Source of the DNA: Candidatus Rhodoblastus alkanivorans
GTDB lineage: Bacteria > Pseudomonadota > Alphaproteobacteria > Rhizobiales > Beijerinckiaceae
DNA length: 64,000 nt
Direction: 5' to 3'
Assembly (NCBI RefSeq): GCF_022760755.1
Contig: NZ_JAIVFP010000001.1
Span: 3,390,001-3,454,000, forward strand
How positions within the stretch are numbered: the first letter of the stretch is position 1; every line of letters starts with the position of its first letter. Made by a program: the position numbers and the translations under genes. This document shows positions 17,373-25,452 of this stretch, piece by piece. Under the pieces are notes generated by a model. That model searched no databases. It was not told where the DNA came from and saw only the letters and a list, made by a program, of their open reading frames with translations.

Positions 17373-17612
17373 CTATTGGCGCGCCTGCCAGGATTGCGCG
17401 TCCGGCGCGCCCTCGCCCCATTTGGCGCCGGCGATCTGGGCCCAGCGGCTAAGGGCGTCGGCCATGACTTCCGTCTCGGCCTGTCCGGCGAAATCTCCCG
17501 ACGCCGTCAGCATGCGCATTTGCAAAACCAGATAATGCGCGGAAACGATCGTATCGAGCAGAATATCCTTGACGGCGACATTTTCATGCGCGAATGGCGC
17601 GTGATTTTTCAT
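17373..17612 (-). CDS. Small protein, unknown function
   Basis: A 79-residue protein starting MKNHAPFAHENVAVKDILLD at 17612; the open frame extends to 17750 through a poor N-terminus. Mostly helical, with LDTIVSAHYLVLQMRMLTASG in the middle. There are no membrane segments or catalytic motifs. It is divergent from the Crp-type regulator and may share its promoter gap. I do not recognise the family. Confidence 0.5.
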   Translation of the reverse strand: MKNHAPFAHENVAVKDILLDTIVSAHYLVLQMRMLTASGDFAGQAETEVMADALSRWAQIAGAKWGEGAPDAQSWQARQ

Positions 17613-17748
17613 AACCCTTAACCCTTTACGCCCAAATTGCGGCGGTACAGCGCCAACGAGTCTAAGCTGTGGTCGCGTAAGGGTTTTTCCTTTCGCGGCG
17701 AACGCAACCGTAAGTGGCGTGTTCGGCAGGAAATGTCCCGCAAATAAC

Positions 17749-17760
17749 ATTTGCGCAAAT
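17749..17760. promoter_or_regulatory. ATTTGCGCAAAT palindrome upstream of the Crp-type gene
   Basis: A perfect 12-bp palindrome ends 49 bases before the start of the Crp/Fnr-type gene, in the gap shared with the divergent 79-residue gene. The position would suit autoregulation. No binding protein is shown. Confidence 0.35.
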
Positions 17761-17809
17761 TTCCTACAGTTTTATCTTTATGGTTAGCGCGCAAACTACA
17801 AGCTGAACA

Positions 17810-18547
17810 ATGAACGGCAAATCCATCGACATCCTCGGCGTTTTGAAGAGCTGCAGCGTCTTCGCGACACTTACCGAGGCCCAGAGGCGTGAGCTGGTTG
17901 GAAAGGCGAGGATAGAGCATTATTCCGAGCGCACCCTGCTCACCCTGCGTGGCGAGTTGCCGGACCACATAAGGTATATCGCCAGCGGCAGCATCGACAT
18001 TGTGCTTTCTACCGCGGAAGGCGGCTTTTCCAGCCTGCCGATGCTGGAAGGCCGCTGGGCGACCTGGCTTGGCTGTTTCGGGTCTGAACCGCTCGTCCAC
18101 GATCTCTGGAGCTCCAATAACGCGACCTATGTCGCGATCCCCTGCCGCGACGTCAACAAGGCGGTCGCGAACAATCCCGAAGCCCTGCTCGAGGTGATCG
18201 AACATGTCGGCGAATGGACGCGCTTCCTCACCGGCTGGATGCTTTCCTTCGCCGCCTATGGCCCGGAAAAGAGGCTGGTCTATCTTCTGCTGCTCGCCTC
18301 GTCGGACGCTTGCGCGATCACCCAGGAGGGCCAGGAAACCGCGGTCACCCAGACCCATATCAGCCAGTTCGGCTTCGGCTCGCGCCAGAAGGTCAGCCGC
18401 TTGCTGCGCGGCCTCGCCGACAAGGGCCTGATCGAGATGCGCTATGGCGCGGTCATCATCCCCTCGCGCGCCAGGTTGCATGCCTATATTGCGGACGACA
18501 ACGTCCCCGCGAGCGCGCCGCGCAAGCCGGCCCGCAGGCTGGGCTGA
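17810..18547 (+). CDS. Crp/Fnr-family transcriptional regulator
   Basis: A 245-residue protein. Residues 10-125 form a cyclic-nucleotide-binding-like beta roll (LRGELPDHIRYIASGSIDIVLS), followed by a long dimerisation helix. The C-terminal winged helix-turn-helix reads VTQTHISQFGFGSRQKVSRLLRGLADKGLIE. The Fnr cluster cysteines and the Crp cAMP-binding RxS motif are not evident, so the ligand is unknown. An unusual W-rich segment (GRWATWLGCFGSE) lies in the sensor domain. The stop codon is directly followed by a 19-bp tandem repeat. Confidence 0.8.
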   Translation: MNGKSIDILGVLKSCSVFATLTEAQRRELVGKARIEHYSERTLLTLRGELPDHIRYIASGSIDIVLSTAEGGFSSLPMLEGRWATWLGCFGSEPLVHDLWSSNNATYVAIPCRDVNKAVANNPEALLEVIEHVGEWTRFLTGWMLSFAAYGPEKRLVYLLLLASSDACAITQEGQETAVTQTHISQFGFGSRQKVSRLLRGLADKGLIEMRYGAVIIPSRARLHAYIADDNVPASAPRKPARRLG

Positions 18548-18548
18548 A

Positions 18549-18641
18549 GCCAAATCGTCAGATCAAAGCCAAGTCGTCAGATCGAAGCCAAGTCGTCAGA
18601 TCGAAGCCAAGCCGTCAGATCGAAGCCAAGCCGTCAGATCG
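18549..18641. repeat. 19-bp tandem repeat, 4.9 copies
   Basis: Units based on GCCAAGYCGTCAGATCGAA start at 18549, 18568, 18587, 18606 and 18625. The first unit has two extra changes and the last is 17 bases long. The array starts one base after the Crp-type stop codon. Its last unit supplies the TGA stop of the convergent ribbon-helix-helix gene. Confidence 0.95.
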
Positions 18642-19053
18642 CGGCGGCGGAAGAGGCCGGCCGGCGCAACGCGCGGCGCTCCTTGGGTTCGGCCCCGGCG
18701 CGCGCTGCGAACCGGCTTTGCTCGCGCGCCAGAATTGATTTGGCGTCGAGCCCGGCGATGGATTGTCCCGGATCTGCCGGAATGTCCCCGGCAAGCTGCA
18801 ACATCAGATAACGCGCGCAACAGACCCGCAGAAACGAAGCGAAATTCTCGACGGCCCCGTGGGCCTCCAGCAATTCCTCGTAAAGCCGCGCCAGAATTTC
18901 GGAGACGCTCAGACGATCGCGGCTGGCGATTTCCTCAAGAAGAATCCAATAAATATTTTCCAGCCGGACGCTGGTGGCGAAACCATGCATCCGCACCGAG
19001 CGAAGCCGCGTTTCCCACAGGGTGGGATCGGCCTTGATGAACAGTTGGCACAT
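18634..19053 (-). CDS. Ribbon-helix-helix domain protein
   Basis: A 139-residue protein. The segment LRSVRMHGFATSVRLENIYWILLEEIASRDRLSVSEILARL fits the beta strand and two helices of the ribbon-helix-helix fold used by alphaproteobacterial Arc-like proteins (RHH_4 type). The next helices (LEAHGAVENFASFLRVCCARYLML) belong to the same family pattern. The last 35 residues are Ala/Arg-rich and probably disordered, and the stop lies inside the tandem repeat. Probably DNA-binding; target unknown. Convergent with the Crp-type gene. Confidence 0.7.
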   Translation of the reverse strand: MCQLFIKADPTLWETRLRSVRMHGFATSVRLENIYWILLEEIASRDRLSVSEILARLYEELLEAHGAVENFASFLRVCCARYLMLQLAGDIPADPGQSIAGLDAKSILAREQSRFAARAGAEPKERRALRRPASSAAAI

Positions 19054-19189
19054 GATCGCCTCGCGCCGTCATCGCCTCACGCCGTCGCCGCGGCCCCTCG
19101 CGCCCCCGGACCGCCGCACGACACGACAAGAGATAAGTCCGGGCGCGGATCTTTGCAAATCCGCGCCCCAGATCGCCTCCCGGCTTCTG

Positions 19190-19792
19190 TCACGCGGCCG
19201 AGCGCCGCTCGACCTCGCCGACCGGCGCGCCAATTTTCGTCAGCAACTGGCCGAGCCAGGCGGGATGCGCGGGCCAGGCCGGCGCGGTAATCAGGTTTCC
19301 GTCCGTCACGGCGGCGTCGATCGGAATATTGGCGTAATGTCCGCCGGCAAGTTCGACATCCGGCTGGCAGGCCGGATAGGCCGAGCAGTTCCTTCCCTTC
19401 AGCACGCCCGCCGCGGCGAGAAGCTGCGCGCCGTGGCAGATGGCGGCGACCGGCTTGCTGGCGGCGAAGAAATGGCGGACCATTTCCAGCACCGATTCGT
19501 TGAGCCGCAGATATTCCGGAGCGCGGCCGCCGGGAATGACGAGAACGTCATAGTTTTCCGGCTTGATGTCCGCAAAACTGGCGTTGAGCGCGAAATTATG
19601 GCCGCGCTTCTCGCTATAGGTCTGATCGCCTTCGAAATCATGGATCGCGGTGGCGATCGTCTCGCCTGCCGCCTTGCCGGGGCAGACGGCGTCGACGCGA
19701 TGGCCGACCGCCGCCAGCGTCTGGAACGGCACCATGATCTCGTAGTCCTCGCCGAAATCGCCGACGATCATCAGGATATTCTTGACGCTCAT
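19190..19792 (-). CDS. DJ-1/PfpI family protein
   Basis: A 200-residue protein with the class I glutamine amidotransferase-like fold. The nucleophile elbow [10 protein letters not shown] gives Cys119-His120, and the upstream acid is in [10 protein letters not shown] (around residues 11-20). [14 protein letters not shown] is the oxyanion-side loop. Members are proteases, glyoxalases/deglycases or chaperones; the exact activity cannot be read from sequence. It starts about 120 bp downstream of nusG on the same strand, in a block that separates nusG from rplK. Confidence 0.8.
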   Translation of the reverse strand: MSVKNILMIVGDFGEDYEIMVPFQTLAAVGHRVDAVCPGKAAGETIATAIHDFEGDQTYSEKRGHNFALNASFADIKPENYDVLVIPGGRAPEYLRLNESVLEMVRHFFAASKPVAAICHGAQLLAAAGVLKGRNCSAYPACQPDVELAGGHYANIPIDAAVTDGNLITAPAWPAHPAWLGQLLTKIGAPVGEVERRSAA

Positions 19793-19908
19793 ATTGTCCT
19801 CCCTCCGCTAGCCGCGGGAGGTCAGTATGAGGCGGGCGGCGCGTTTCGGGGTGTTACCCCGCTATCGCGCGCAAAGGATAAGGGCCGGGACGGAAAACGG
19901 CGCCCGGC

Positions 19909-20442
19909 TCAGCCGAGTTTGTCCACCTGGCCATATTCCAACTCGACCGGCGTGGCGCGGCCGAAAATCGAGACCGCGACCTTGACCCGCGAGCGGCCTT
20001 CGTCGACCTCTTCCACCAAGCCTTCGAAAGTGGCGAAGGGGCCGTCGTTGACCCGCACCTTTTCGCCGACCTCGAAGGAGATCGAGGTTTTCGGGCGATC
20101 GACGCCCTCCGCGACCTGGCCCTTGATGCGCTCGGCCTCATGCTCGGGGATAGCCATGGGCTTGTTGTCGGCGCCGAGGAAGCCGGTGACCTTGGGCGTG
20201 TTCTTGATGAGATGGAAGACGTCGTCGGTCAGGTCGCATTTCACCAGCACATAGCCGGGGAAGAATTTTCTTTCGGAATTGAACTTGCGGCCGCGGCGCA
20301 CCTCGACGACCTGTTCCGTCGGGACCAGGATTTCGTCGAAATTGTCGCTCAAGCCGCGCTGCGCCGCCCCTTCCTTGATCGCTTCGGCGACCTTTTTCTC
20401 GAAGTTGGAATAGGCGTGGACGATATACCACCGTTTGGTCAT
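19909..20442 (-). CDS. nusG: Transcription termination/antitermination protein NusG
   Basis: A 177-residue protein. The NGN domain starts MTKRWYIVHAYSNFEKKVAE and includes GRKFNSERKFFPGYVLVKC. The C-terminal KOW domain includes EVGEKVRVNDGPFATFEGLVEEVD. It binds RNA polymerase, suppresses pausing and links to Rho or ribosomal S10. It follows secE by 43 bp, the conserved arrangement. Confidence 0.97.
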   Translation of the reverse strand: MTKRWYIVHAYSNFEKKVAEAIKEGAAQRGLSDNFDEILVPTEQVVEVRRGRKFNSERKFFPGYVLVKCDLTDDVFHLIKNTPKVTGFLGADNKPMAIPEHEAERIKGQVAEGVDRPKTSISFEVGEKVRVNDGPFATFEGLVEEVDEGRSRVKVAVSIFGRATPVELEYGQVDKLG

Positions 20443-20485
20443 GAATTTTTCCGCGAAATGTGGAAGCCTTTAGCGGCTCGGGCCG

Positions 20486-20677
20486 TTAACGGCCGAGGCT
20501 GAGGATGAAGCCGACGGCGAGACGAATGATCTCATCGACCGAGACGAAGAACACCGCGGTCAGGAACACCATCAGGACGACGAGGCCGGTGGTGATCATG
20601 GTTTCACGGCGGGTCGGCCAGGTCACCTTATTGGCTTCGGCGCGCACTTCCTGCATGAAATTGAACGGATTGGCCAT
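20486..20677 (-). CDS. secE: Preprotein translocase subunit SecE
   Basis: A 63-residue, single-spanning form of SecE that stabilises SecY in the inner membrane. It starts MANPFNFMQEVRAEANKVTW at 20677. The amphipathic NKVTWPTRRET precedes one transmembrane helix (TTGLVVLMVFLTAVFFVSV). The open frame extends far upstream, but only this part resembles SecE. Cotranscribed with nusG. Confidence 0.95.
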   Translation of the reverse strand: MANPFNFMQEVRAEANKVTWPTRRETMITTGLVVLMVFLTAVFFVSVDEIIRLAVGFILSLGR

Positions 20678-20849
20678 GGTCGTCCCGTTGGGCCGCCGGC
20701 GCGCCCTATGGACGAGAGAATTCGTCCTTCGACGGGAACTTGGCGGCGGGTTGCGAAAAGAAAGGCGGCGCGGGACCTTTCGGCCGCGCGCCACACTGGC
20801 CCTATATAGCGAACGCATCCGAGCGCGCCAAGTTTTTTCTTGACAGCGC

Positions 20850-21602
20850 CTATTCGTCCGCGCCCCGCGCCTTGCGGCTGCGGCGCGCCCATTGATTGAG
20901 CCCCTCGACCATGAGCGAGAAGCCGATCGCGGAATAAATGAAGCCCTTGGGAATGTCATAGCCCGCGCCATCGGCGATCAAGGTCATGCCGATCAGCAGC
21001 AGGAAGGACAGGGCAAGCATTTTCACGGTCGGGTTTTCCCGGATGAACTGGCCGACCGGCCCGGCGGCGAGAATCATCATGGTTACGGCGATGATCACGG
21101 CCAGGGCCATCACCACGAATTCGTCGGCCATGCCGATCGCCGTCAGCACGCTGTCGAGCGAAAAGACGATATCGAGCAGGGCGATCTGGAAAATCGCCCG
21201 CCAGAAGCTCTTGCCCCCTTTGCGATGCCCGTCTTCGCCTTCCGGGTCGATTTCCTCGTGGATTTCAACCGTGCCCTTGTAAAGCAGGAACAGGCCGCCG
21301 AGGGTGAGAATGATGTCGCGGCCCGAAACCTCATGCCCCCAGACAGCGAAGAGCGGCAGGGTGAGGCGGGTCAGCCAGACCATGCCGGCGAGCAGGACGA
21401 GGCGGAAGACTACCGCCATGCCGAGGCCGAGACGGCTTGCCTTCACGGCGCGGTCAGGCGACAGCCCCTGGGTGGCGAGCGCCACAAAGACCAGATTGTC
21501 CACGCCGAGGACGATTTCCAGCACCGTCAGGGTCAGCAGGCTGGCCCAGGCGTCGGGGTGGGCGAAAACGGCGATATATTCCAAATGTGCTCCTTGTCGC
21601 AT
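20850..21602 (-). CDS. TerC family integral membrane protein
   Basis: About 250 residues from the ATG at 21602; the frame continues to 21671 with no obvious family match. It has seven hydrophobic segments and the TerC signatures LTLTVLEIVLGVDNLVFV and LLDIVFSLDSVLTAIGM, with conserved Asp in the membrane. An acidic cytoplasmic loop (EEIDPEGEDGHRKGG) sits mid-protein. TerC proteins are now linked to metal (manganese) efflux at the secretion machinery. It lies 170 bp upstream of secE on the same strand, which may be chance. Confidence 0.85.
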   Translation of the reverse strand: MRQGAHLEYIAVFAHPDAWASLLTLTVLEIVLGVDNLVFVALATQGLSPDRAVKASRLGLGMAVVFRLVLLAGMVWLTRLTLPLFAVWGHEVSGRDIILTLGGLFLLYKGTVEIHEEIDPEGEDGHRKGGKSFWRAIFQIALLDIVFSLDSVLTAIGMADEFVVMALAVIIAVTMMILAAGPVGQFIRENPTVKMLALSFLLLIGMTLIADGAGYDIPKGFIYSAIGFSLMVEGLNQWARRSRKARGADE

Positions 21603-21737
21603 GGCGACGCTTGCGCTGGCGCGCCAATATAGCGCCGGTGGAATGTGAAGGAAAAGCTCCTCGCGCGCCAAGGGAGAGAACCAAAAGAGCGTGAGAGCCG
21701 CAGACCGGCGTTCTCACCCGCCGAAGTTTTTATCGTT

Positions 21738-22028
21738 TCAGCGCAAATGCTCGGGCAGTTGCGGTCCGCGTTCGATCAGATCGGCGAAAGCGTCTTCGAA
21801 ATTCTCGCCGCGCAAGGCGGCCGCGAGGCCGTCGAGCGCCCGGTCGAGCTGGGCGGCCTCTTCCTCGTCCAGCGTCCGGATCGCGGAATCAATATGGACG
21901 AGAACCTTTGTTCCAACGGCCTGAGGCCCGATCAGGAGCAACGACACCCGCCGCCGCTCGCCGCCACGTTCGCAAAGCGCCGAAATCTCGCCGCCTTCGA
22001 CGATGGTCATCGGAATTCCAAGGCACAT
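21738..22028 (-). CDS. hypC: Hydrogenase maturation chaperone HypC
   Basis: A 96-residue protein beginning MCLGIPM, the diagnostic HypC/HupF N-terminus whose Cys2 holds the iron-cyanide precursor and binds the hydrogenase large subunit. The beta-barrel core (VSLLLIGPQAVGTKVLVHID) is followed by an acidic helical tail. It is 127 bp downstream of the DUF1614 gene on the same strand. No other hyp gene is in the window. The likely client is the HoxH subunit encoded at 37.8 kb. Confidence 0.93.
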   Translation of the reverse strand: MCLGIPMTIVEGGEISALCERGGERRRVSLLLIGPQAVGTKVLVHIDSAIRTLDEEEAAQLDRALDGLAAALRGENFEDAFADLIERGPQLPEHLR

Positions 22029-22155
22029 GATGCAAACCCCAGGCGACGCCGGGCGACCGGCGCCGGGGCCAAACCTTGCCAGAAGGCGCGATGGCCGACA
22101 AGGCCGGCGGGCGTTTTCGCGCCTCGCCGGGGCGCCGCCCATCGTCCCGCGAGCT

Positions 22156-22878
22156 TCAGCGCGGCGCCGTCCTTTGGTCCGGGCGCCCGGAAAGGCTCGC
22201 GAGGAGCACGGCCAGAATTCCGCACAGATAGATGCCATCGAACGTTCCTGCCCCGCCGATCGAGGCGATCGGCGCGCCAAGGCCCTGAATGTGGCCGAGA
22301 TTGAGAAGATCGGCGCCGATGAGTACGCCGAGGCTGCCCGCAATATAGGCCAAAGGCGCAGCTTCCCGCCGCGACAGCAGGATCGCGACCAGCGCGGTCA
22401 CGGCTGCCGGAACGAAAACCGGCAAGGCGATCCCCAGGCCGGGCACGGGTTTCGCGAGCCCGTGGCAGACGGCGGCGACCACGGCGGTCGCGACGATGCC
22501 CTTCGCCCAGAGCTGATGCCGGAAGAGCAGATAGAGCGACATCAGGCCGGGAATGACGGCGCCGCCGACATTGATCGCGATGATCGTGCCGGGATGGGGG
22601 ACGATGAGCGGCACGACATAATGGATGCCGTAGAAAACGATTTCCCGCCCCACCATGATGTTCCGTCCGGGCAGTTCGCCCACCGGAATGTTGAAATAAC
22701 TGCCCACCAGCGAGCCGACGAGCAGCAGATAGGCCCCGCCCAGGCTGACCCCGAGACGCGTATAGGCATAGCTCAGGACGCCGATCTGCAGCAGAACGAT
22801 CAGGAGGATGAACGCCCCGACCAGAATGGTGAAGAACGGGAGGGCGAGCGGCAGGTAATGCATTTCGCTGTAATTCAT
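22156..22878 (-). CDS. DUF1614 family membrane protein
   Basis: A 240-residue protein with about seven hydrophobic segments, starting MNYSEMHYLPLALPFF. Signature-like parts are GSYFNIPVGELPGR, VGGAVIPGLMSLYLL and LNLGHIQGLGAPIASIGGAGTFDGIYLCG. DUF1614 proteins are of unknown function but are often found beside hydrogenase or formate genes; here hypC is next. A 14-bp perfect palindrome lies 32 bases upstream. Probably an operon with hypC. Confidence 0.75.
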   Translation of the reverse strand: MNYSEMHYLPLALPFFTILVGAFILLIVLLQIGVLSYAYTRLGVSLGGAYLLLVGSLVGSYFNIPVGELPGRNIMVGREIVFYGIHYVVPLIVPHPGTIIAINVGGAVIPGLMSLYLLFRHQLWAKGIVATAVVAAVCHGLAKPVPGLGIALPVFVPAAVTALVAILLSRREAAPLAYIAGSLGVLIGADLLNLGHIQGLGAPIASIGGAGTFDGIYLCGILAVLLASLSGRPDQRTAPR

Positions 22879-22909
22879 GAGGGCGCTCCGGCCGCCGGAA
22901 CGGGGGACA

Positions 22910-22923
22910 GGTCACATGTGACC
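22910..22923. promoter_or_regulatory. GGTCACATGTGACC palindrome upstream of DUF1614-hypC
   Basis: A perfect 14-bp inverted repeat placed 32 bases before the DUF1614 start codon. It is the most regular dyad in this promoter gap and a candidate operator for the DUF1614-hypC pair. The binding protein is unknown. Confidence 0.4.
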
Positions 22924-23003
22924 GTCACGGCCTGTTTCGGCAACACCGAAGCCGCAGATTAAGGGGAGAGCGCCAGAAAGCCCGGCGAGCGTTCGCTCGG
23001 CGC

Positions 23004-23699
23004 CTATCGGGACTCATCGGGCGGGAAATCCAGCACGTCGCGCTGATAGACCTCGTCGACCTCCGAAAACGGCAGGTTATTTTTGGTGTAGAGCACGGCG
23101 CGATGTTCGAACAGGGCCTGGGGCGGCGCCATGGTCGCGGCGTCCTTCGGCGCGTCGAGCGGCGCCCAGAGCATGGTCGCCGCGAAAGTTTTGCGCCAGG
23201 GGCCGAGCGGGCGCACGACCCGGCCGAACGGCGCGTCGCTGGTCTCCAGCGCCCGGTTCATCTCCGGCGTCAGGCGCGAGGGCACATACCAATTATCGGC
23301 TTCGGAGAGCACATGATCGCCGCAGCGCAGTCGCACATTGCGGTATTTGACCGGCTCGTCCGGCCCTATCGCGAGTCGCCGGCGCTGCTCGCGCGACAGC
23401 GGCTTGGGCGCGGCGGCCGCGATCTTTTCGGCGACCAGCCGGGCCTCGGCGGCGAGATGATGGGCGCCGCACCATTTTTCGAGGCTCGTGGTCGCGCTTG
23501 GGCTCGCCAGAATTTCGGCGTTGAGCGTCTCCAGCAGCGCCGTCGCCTGCCAGCGGTTCAAGGCATTGTTGGGCCAGTTCGTCTCCGCGCCGGCGCCCTG
23601 CCCGGCGCCGATCAAGGCGGCGAATGAAAGCAGGCAGGAAAGGGCGAGCGCGGAGGGGCCCGCCACACGCGCTCCCGATCGCCGTGGTCCGCGTTTCAT
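23004..23699 (-). CDS. Exported chorismate-lyase-like protein
   Basis: 231 residues from the ATG at 23699 (MKRGPRRSGARVAGPSALAL). The basic start, a hydrophobic stretch and GAGAET suggest a signal peptide cleaved near residue 38. The mature part contains RNVRLRCGDHVLSEADNWYVP, TPEMNRALETSDAPFGRVV and PLGPWRKTF. These parallel the UbiC/chorismate-lyase fold pattern in which a PLG motif closes the pocket. Family membership is inferred, and an exported form would not act in cytoplasmic quinone synthesis. Likely operon position upstream of DUF1614, with a 125-bp gap. Confidence 0.55.
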   Translation of the reverse strand: MKRGPRRSGARVAGPSALALSCLLSFAALIGAGQGAGAETNWPNNALNRWQATALLETLNAEILASPSATTSLEKWCGAHHLAAEARLVAEKIAAAAPKPLSREQRRRLAIGPDEPVKYRNVRLRCGDHVLSEADNWYVPSRLTPEMNRALETSDAPFGRVVRPLGPWRKTFAATMLWAPLDAPKDAATMAPPQALFEHRAVLYTKNNLPFSEVDEVYQRDVLDFPPDESR

Positions 23700-23879
23700 C
23701 CGGGCCACCCTCCCTTTGGCGTCGCGATGCGCCGATGGACGCCGCCTCATAGCCGCCTGGGCGCGCTGGACGCAAGCCCGCCATACTCTAAGATTTGTCA
23801 GGAAGGGCGATTAAGCTCTTTGTCGCGACGCTCAAAAAAAGGGCGCGGCGGCCAAATTCGAATGGCGCAGGAGGAAAGC

Positions 23880-24377
23880 ATGGCCAGCAAGGCGGATTTC
23901 AAGGCGGACGAGTGGCAGAAGCTTTTGGGCGCCCCGATGCTCGCGGGCCTGGCGGTGACCTTCGCCGAACCGTCCGGATTATTCGGCGTGCTCAAGGAGA
24001 GCATGGCCAGCAGCCAGGCGCTGATCGAGGCCAAGAATGCGCCGGGCGCGATCCGCCTGGTCAAGGAGATCGGCGACGCCATGGGCGCGCTGGAGGACCG
24101 CAACGCCGCCAAGGAAGGAATTCAGGCGGCATTGACCGGCCGATCGAAGGAAGAAATGAAAGCCCAGACGCTGGCGGCCCTGGCCGAAATCGGCAGAATA
24201 GCGGACGCCAAGGCGCCCGACGACGCCCTCGCCTTCAAGATCTGGCTGAAGCAGGTCGCCGAGCGCGTCGCGGAAGCGGCAAGCGAAGGCGGGTTCCTGG
24301 GCCTTGGCGGCGTGCAGGTGACGGAAGTCGAAAAGGCGACGATCGCCGAAGTGGCGAAGGCGCTGAACGTCGCCTGA
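23880..24377 (+). CDS. Conserved helical protein, unknown function
   Basis: A 165-residue protein. The ATG at 23880 is preferred because AGGAGG lies eight bases upstream; an alternative ATG at 23862 overlaps that site. The protein is all helical and Ala-rich, with FKADEWQKLLGAPMLAGLAV at the start and EAASEGGFLGLGGVQVTEVEK near the end. I recall similar proteins in many alphaproteobacteria without assigned function. It lies just outside the left boundary of the tRNA-Trp island. Confidence 0.6.
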   Translation: MASKADFKADEWQKLLGAPMLAGLAVTFAEPSGLFGVLKESMASSQALIEAKNAPGAIRLVKEIGDAMGALEDRNAAKEGIQAALTGRSKEEMKAQTLAALAEIGRIADAKAPDDALAFKIWLKQVAERVAEAASEGGFLGLGGVQVTEVEKATIAEVAKALNVA

Positions 24378-24421
24378 TCCGGCCGCAGCCGCGTCGGGTC
24401 AAATCTCGTCTGAAGATAAAA

Positions 24422-24467
24422 TGGCAGGAGTGGCCGGGCTCGAACCGACCACACCCGGTTTTGGAGA
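24422..24467. repeat. Left attachment-type repeat: 3' part of tRNA-Trp
   Basis: 46 bases match 27808-27853, the 3' part of tRNA-Trp from its anticodon loop to CCA, with one mismatch (24450 versus 27836). The two are in the same orientation and bracket the accessory block, as expected for attL/attR left by a tyrosine integrase using a tRNA gene. Confidence 0.9.
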
Positions 24468-24571
24468 TCAATCATGCCGACGTTCCGCCCGACCTGTCCG
24501 ACGACGAGATCGAGGAACAGGCGAAACGCGCCGAGCGGGAAGCGAAGGCCTCGCTCGAAAAGGAACGGTAA
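24468..24571 (+). pseudogene. C-terminal coding remnant next to attL
   Basis: Directly inside the left repeat, a frame reads DVPPDLSDDEIEEQAKRAER and on to SLEKER before a TAA ending at 24571. This strongly charged helical tail with host-like codons looks like the end of a real protein whose start is missing. A good terminator follows at 24677. Alternatively it could be a tiny gene. Family unknown. Confidence 0.35.
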
Positions 24572-24676
24572 GCGCCGCCGTCACGCAGTCCGAGGCGTCT
24601 TCAGTTTGACACATGCGTCGGCTATGGTGACGACAATTCCAAGGCGCGCTCGGATGTACAGCCGCCGAGGATCCGG

Positions 24677-24708
24677 CCCCGCACGGTGAAAACCGAGGCG
24701 GGGTTTTT
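24677..24708 (+). terminator. Rho-independent terminator inside the island
   Basis: CCCCGC-(15 nt)-GCGGGG followed by TTTTTCTTTT on the plus strand. It would end a plus-strand transcript entering the island, such as that of the gene fragment ending at 24571. Between here and 24858 nothing further is recognised. Confidence 0.8.
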
Positions 24709-24858
24709 CTTTTCCTGCTGGCGGAATTGGATCGTCGCGCCGCCCGCTGTGCTCTTGCCGCGCGCGGGTAACGCTAATTAAGTCCCGCTCTTGGAAAATT
24801 GGCAATTTGGTATATCGTAAGGTCAATTCAGCCTACTTGCTGGCTGAACGACCGCATG

Positions 24859-24889
24859 AACGCCCGCCACGGATGCACTGGCGGGCGTT
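24859..24889. repeat. Palindromic element, copy 2
   Basis: AACGCCCGCCA-CGGATGCAC-TGGCGGGCGTT is a perfect 11-bp stem with a 9-base loop. It is almost identical to the copy at 3670-3700. It lies 38 bases past the CYTH stop on the minus strand and could terminate that gene. Confidence 0.55.
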
Positions 24890-25452
24890 TAATAAGTAAT
24901 TGGCAAGAATTTCCTGGCCAGACCGTCTTACATTTCCGCGGAAATCCCCTCCTGATCGCCATTCAATAGTTCTGCAACGCTCAAGGGACGCCCAGCTTCG
25001 CGACAAAGGCGACCAATAGCCCTTTTGTGGAAACGCTCGTTGTGCGTGACTTCCTGCCCGATCCATTTGGGCAATTCAAAAACTTGATCGATGTGCTGAA
25101 GTTCGAATTCCGCCAGGACGATCCCGGAAAGCTGCCCACTGTAAACGTCAACAAGCCAAATGTTTCCGGCATGTCTGACCTTGTGTCGGGTCTTCACAAA
25201 AATGGCCTTGCCGCAGATGCGTTTAAGCATCTCCTCCGCGTCGGATGGTGGGATTTCATATTCGAACTCCAAACGGCTTGGGCCGGAGCGGTCACTCTTG
25301 ACGGTCAGCCAAGCCTTTCCCCGCGCGATGCGCACGCGCACCTTTGCGCCGTTGCCTTCGCTAATCGTACAGTCTCGGATCACCTCGCTATCTGAAATAG
25401 CCCCGTAAGTCGCCGGACAGGCACTCCCACTTCGCTAAGAGGTAGGAGTAAT

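Noticed and set aside
21738-22343. Longer 201-codon version of HypC
   Set aside because: HypC must start with Met-Cys; the MCLGIPM start at 22028 is diagnostic, and the extension runs into the DUF1614 gene.
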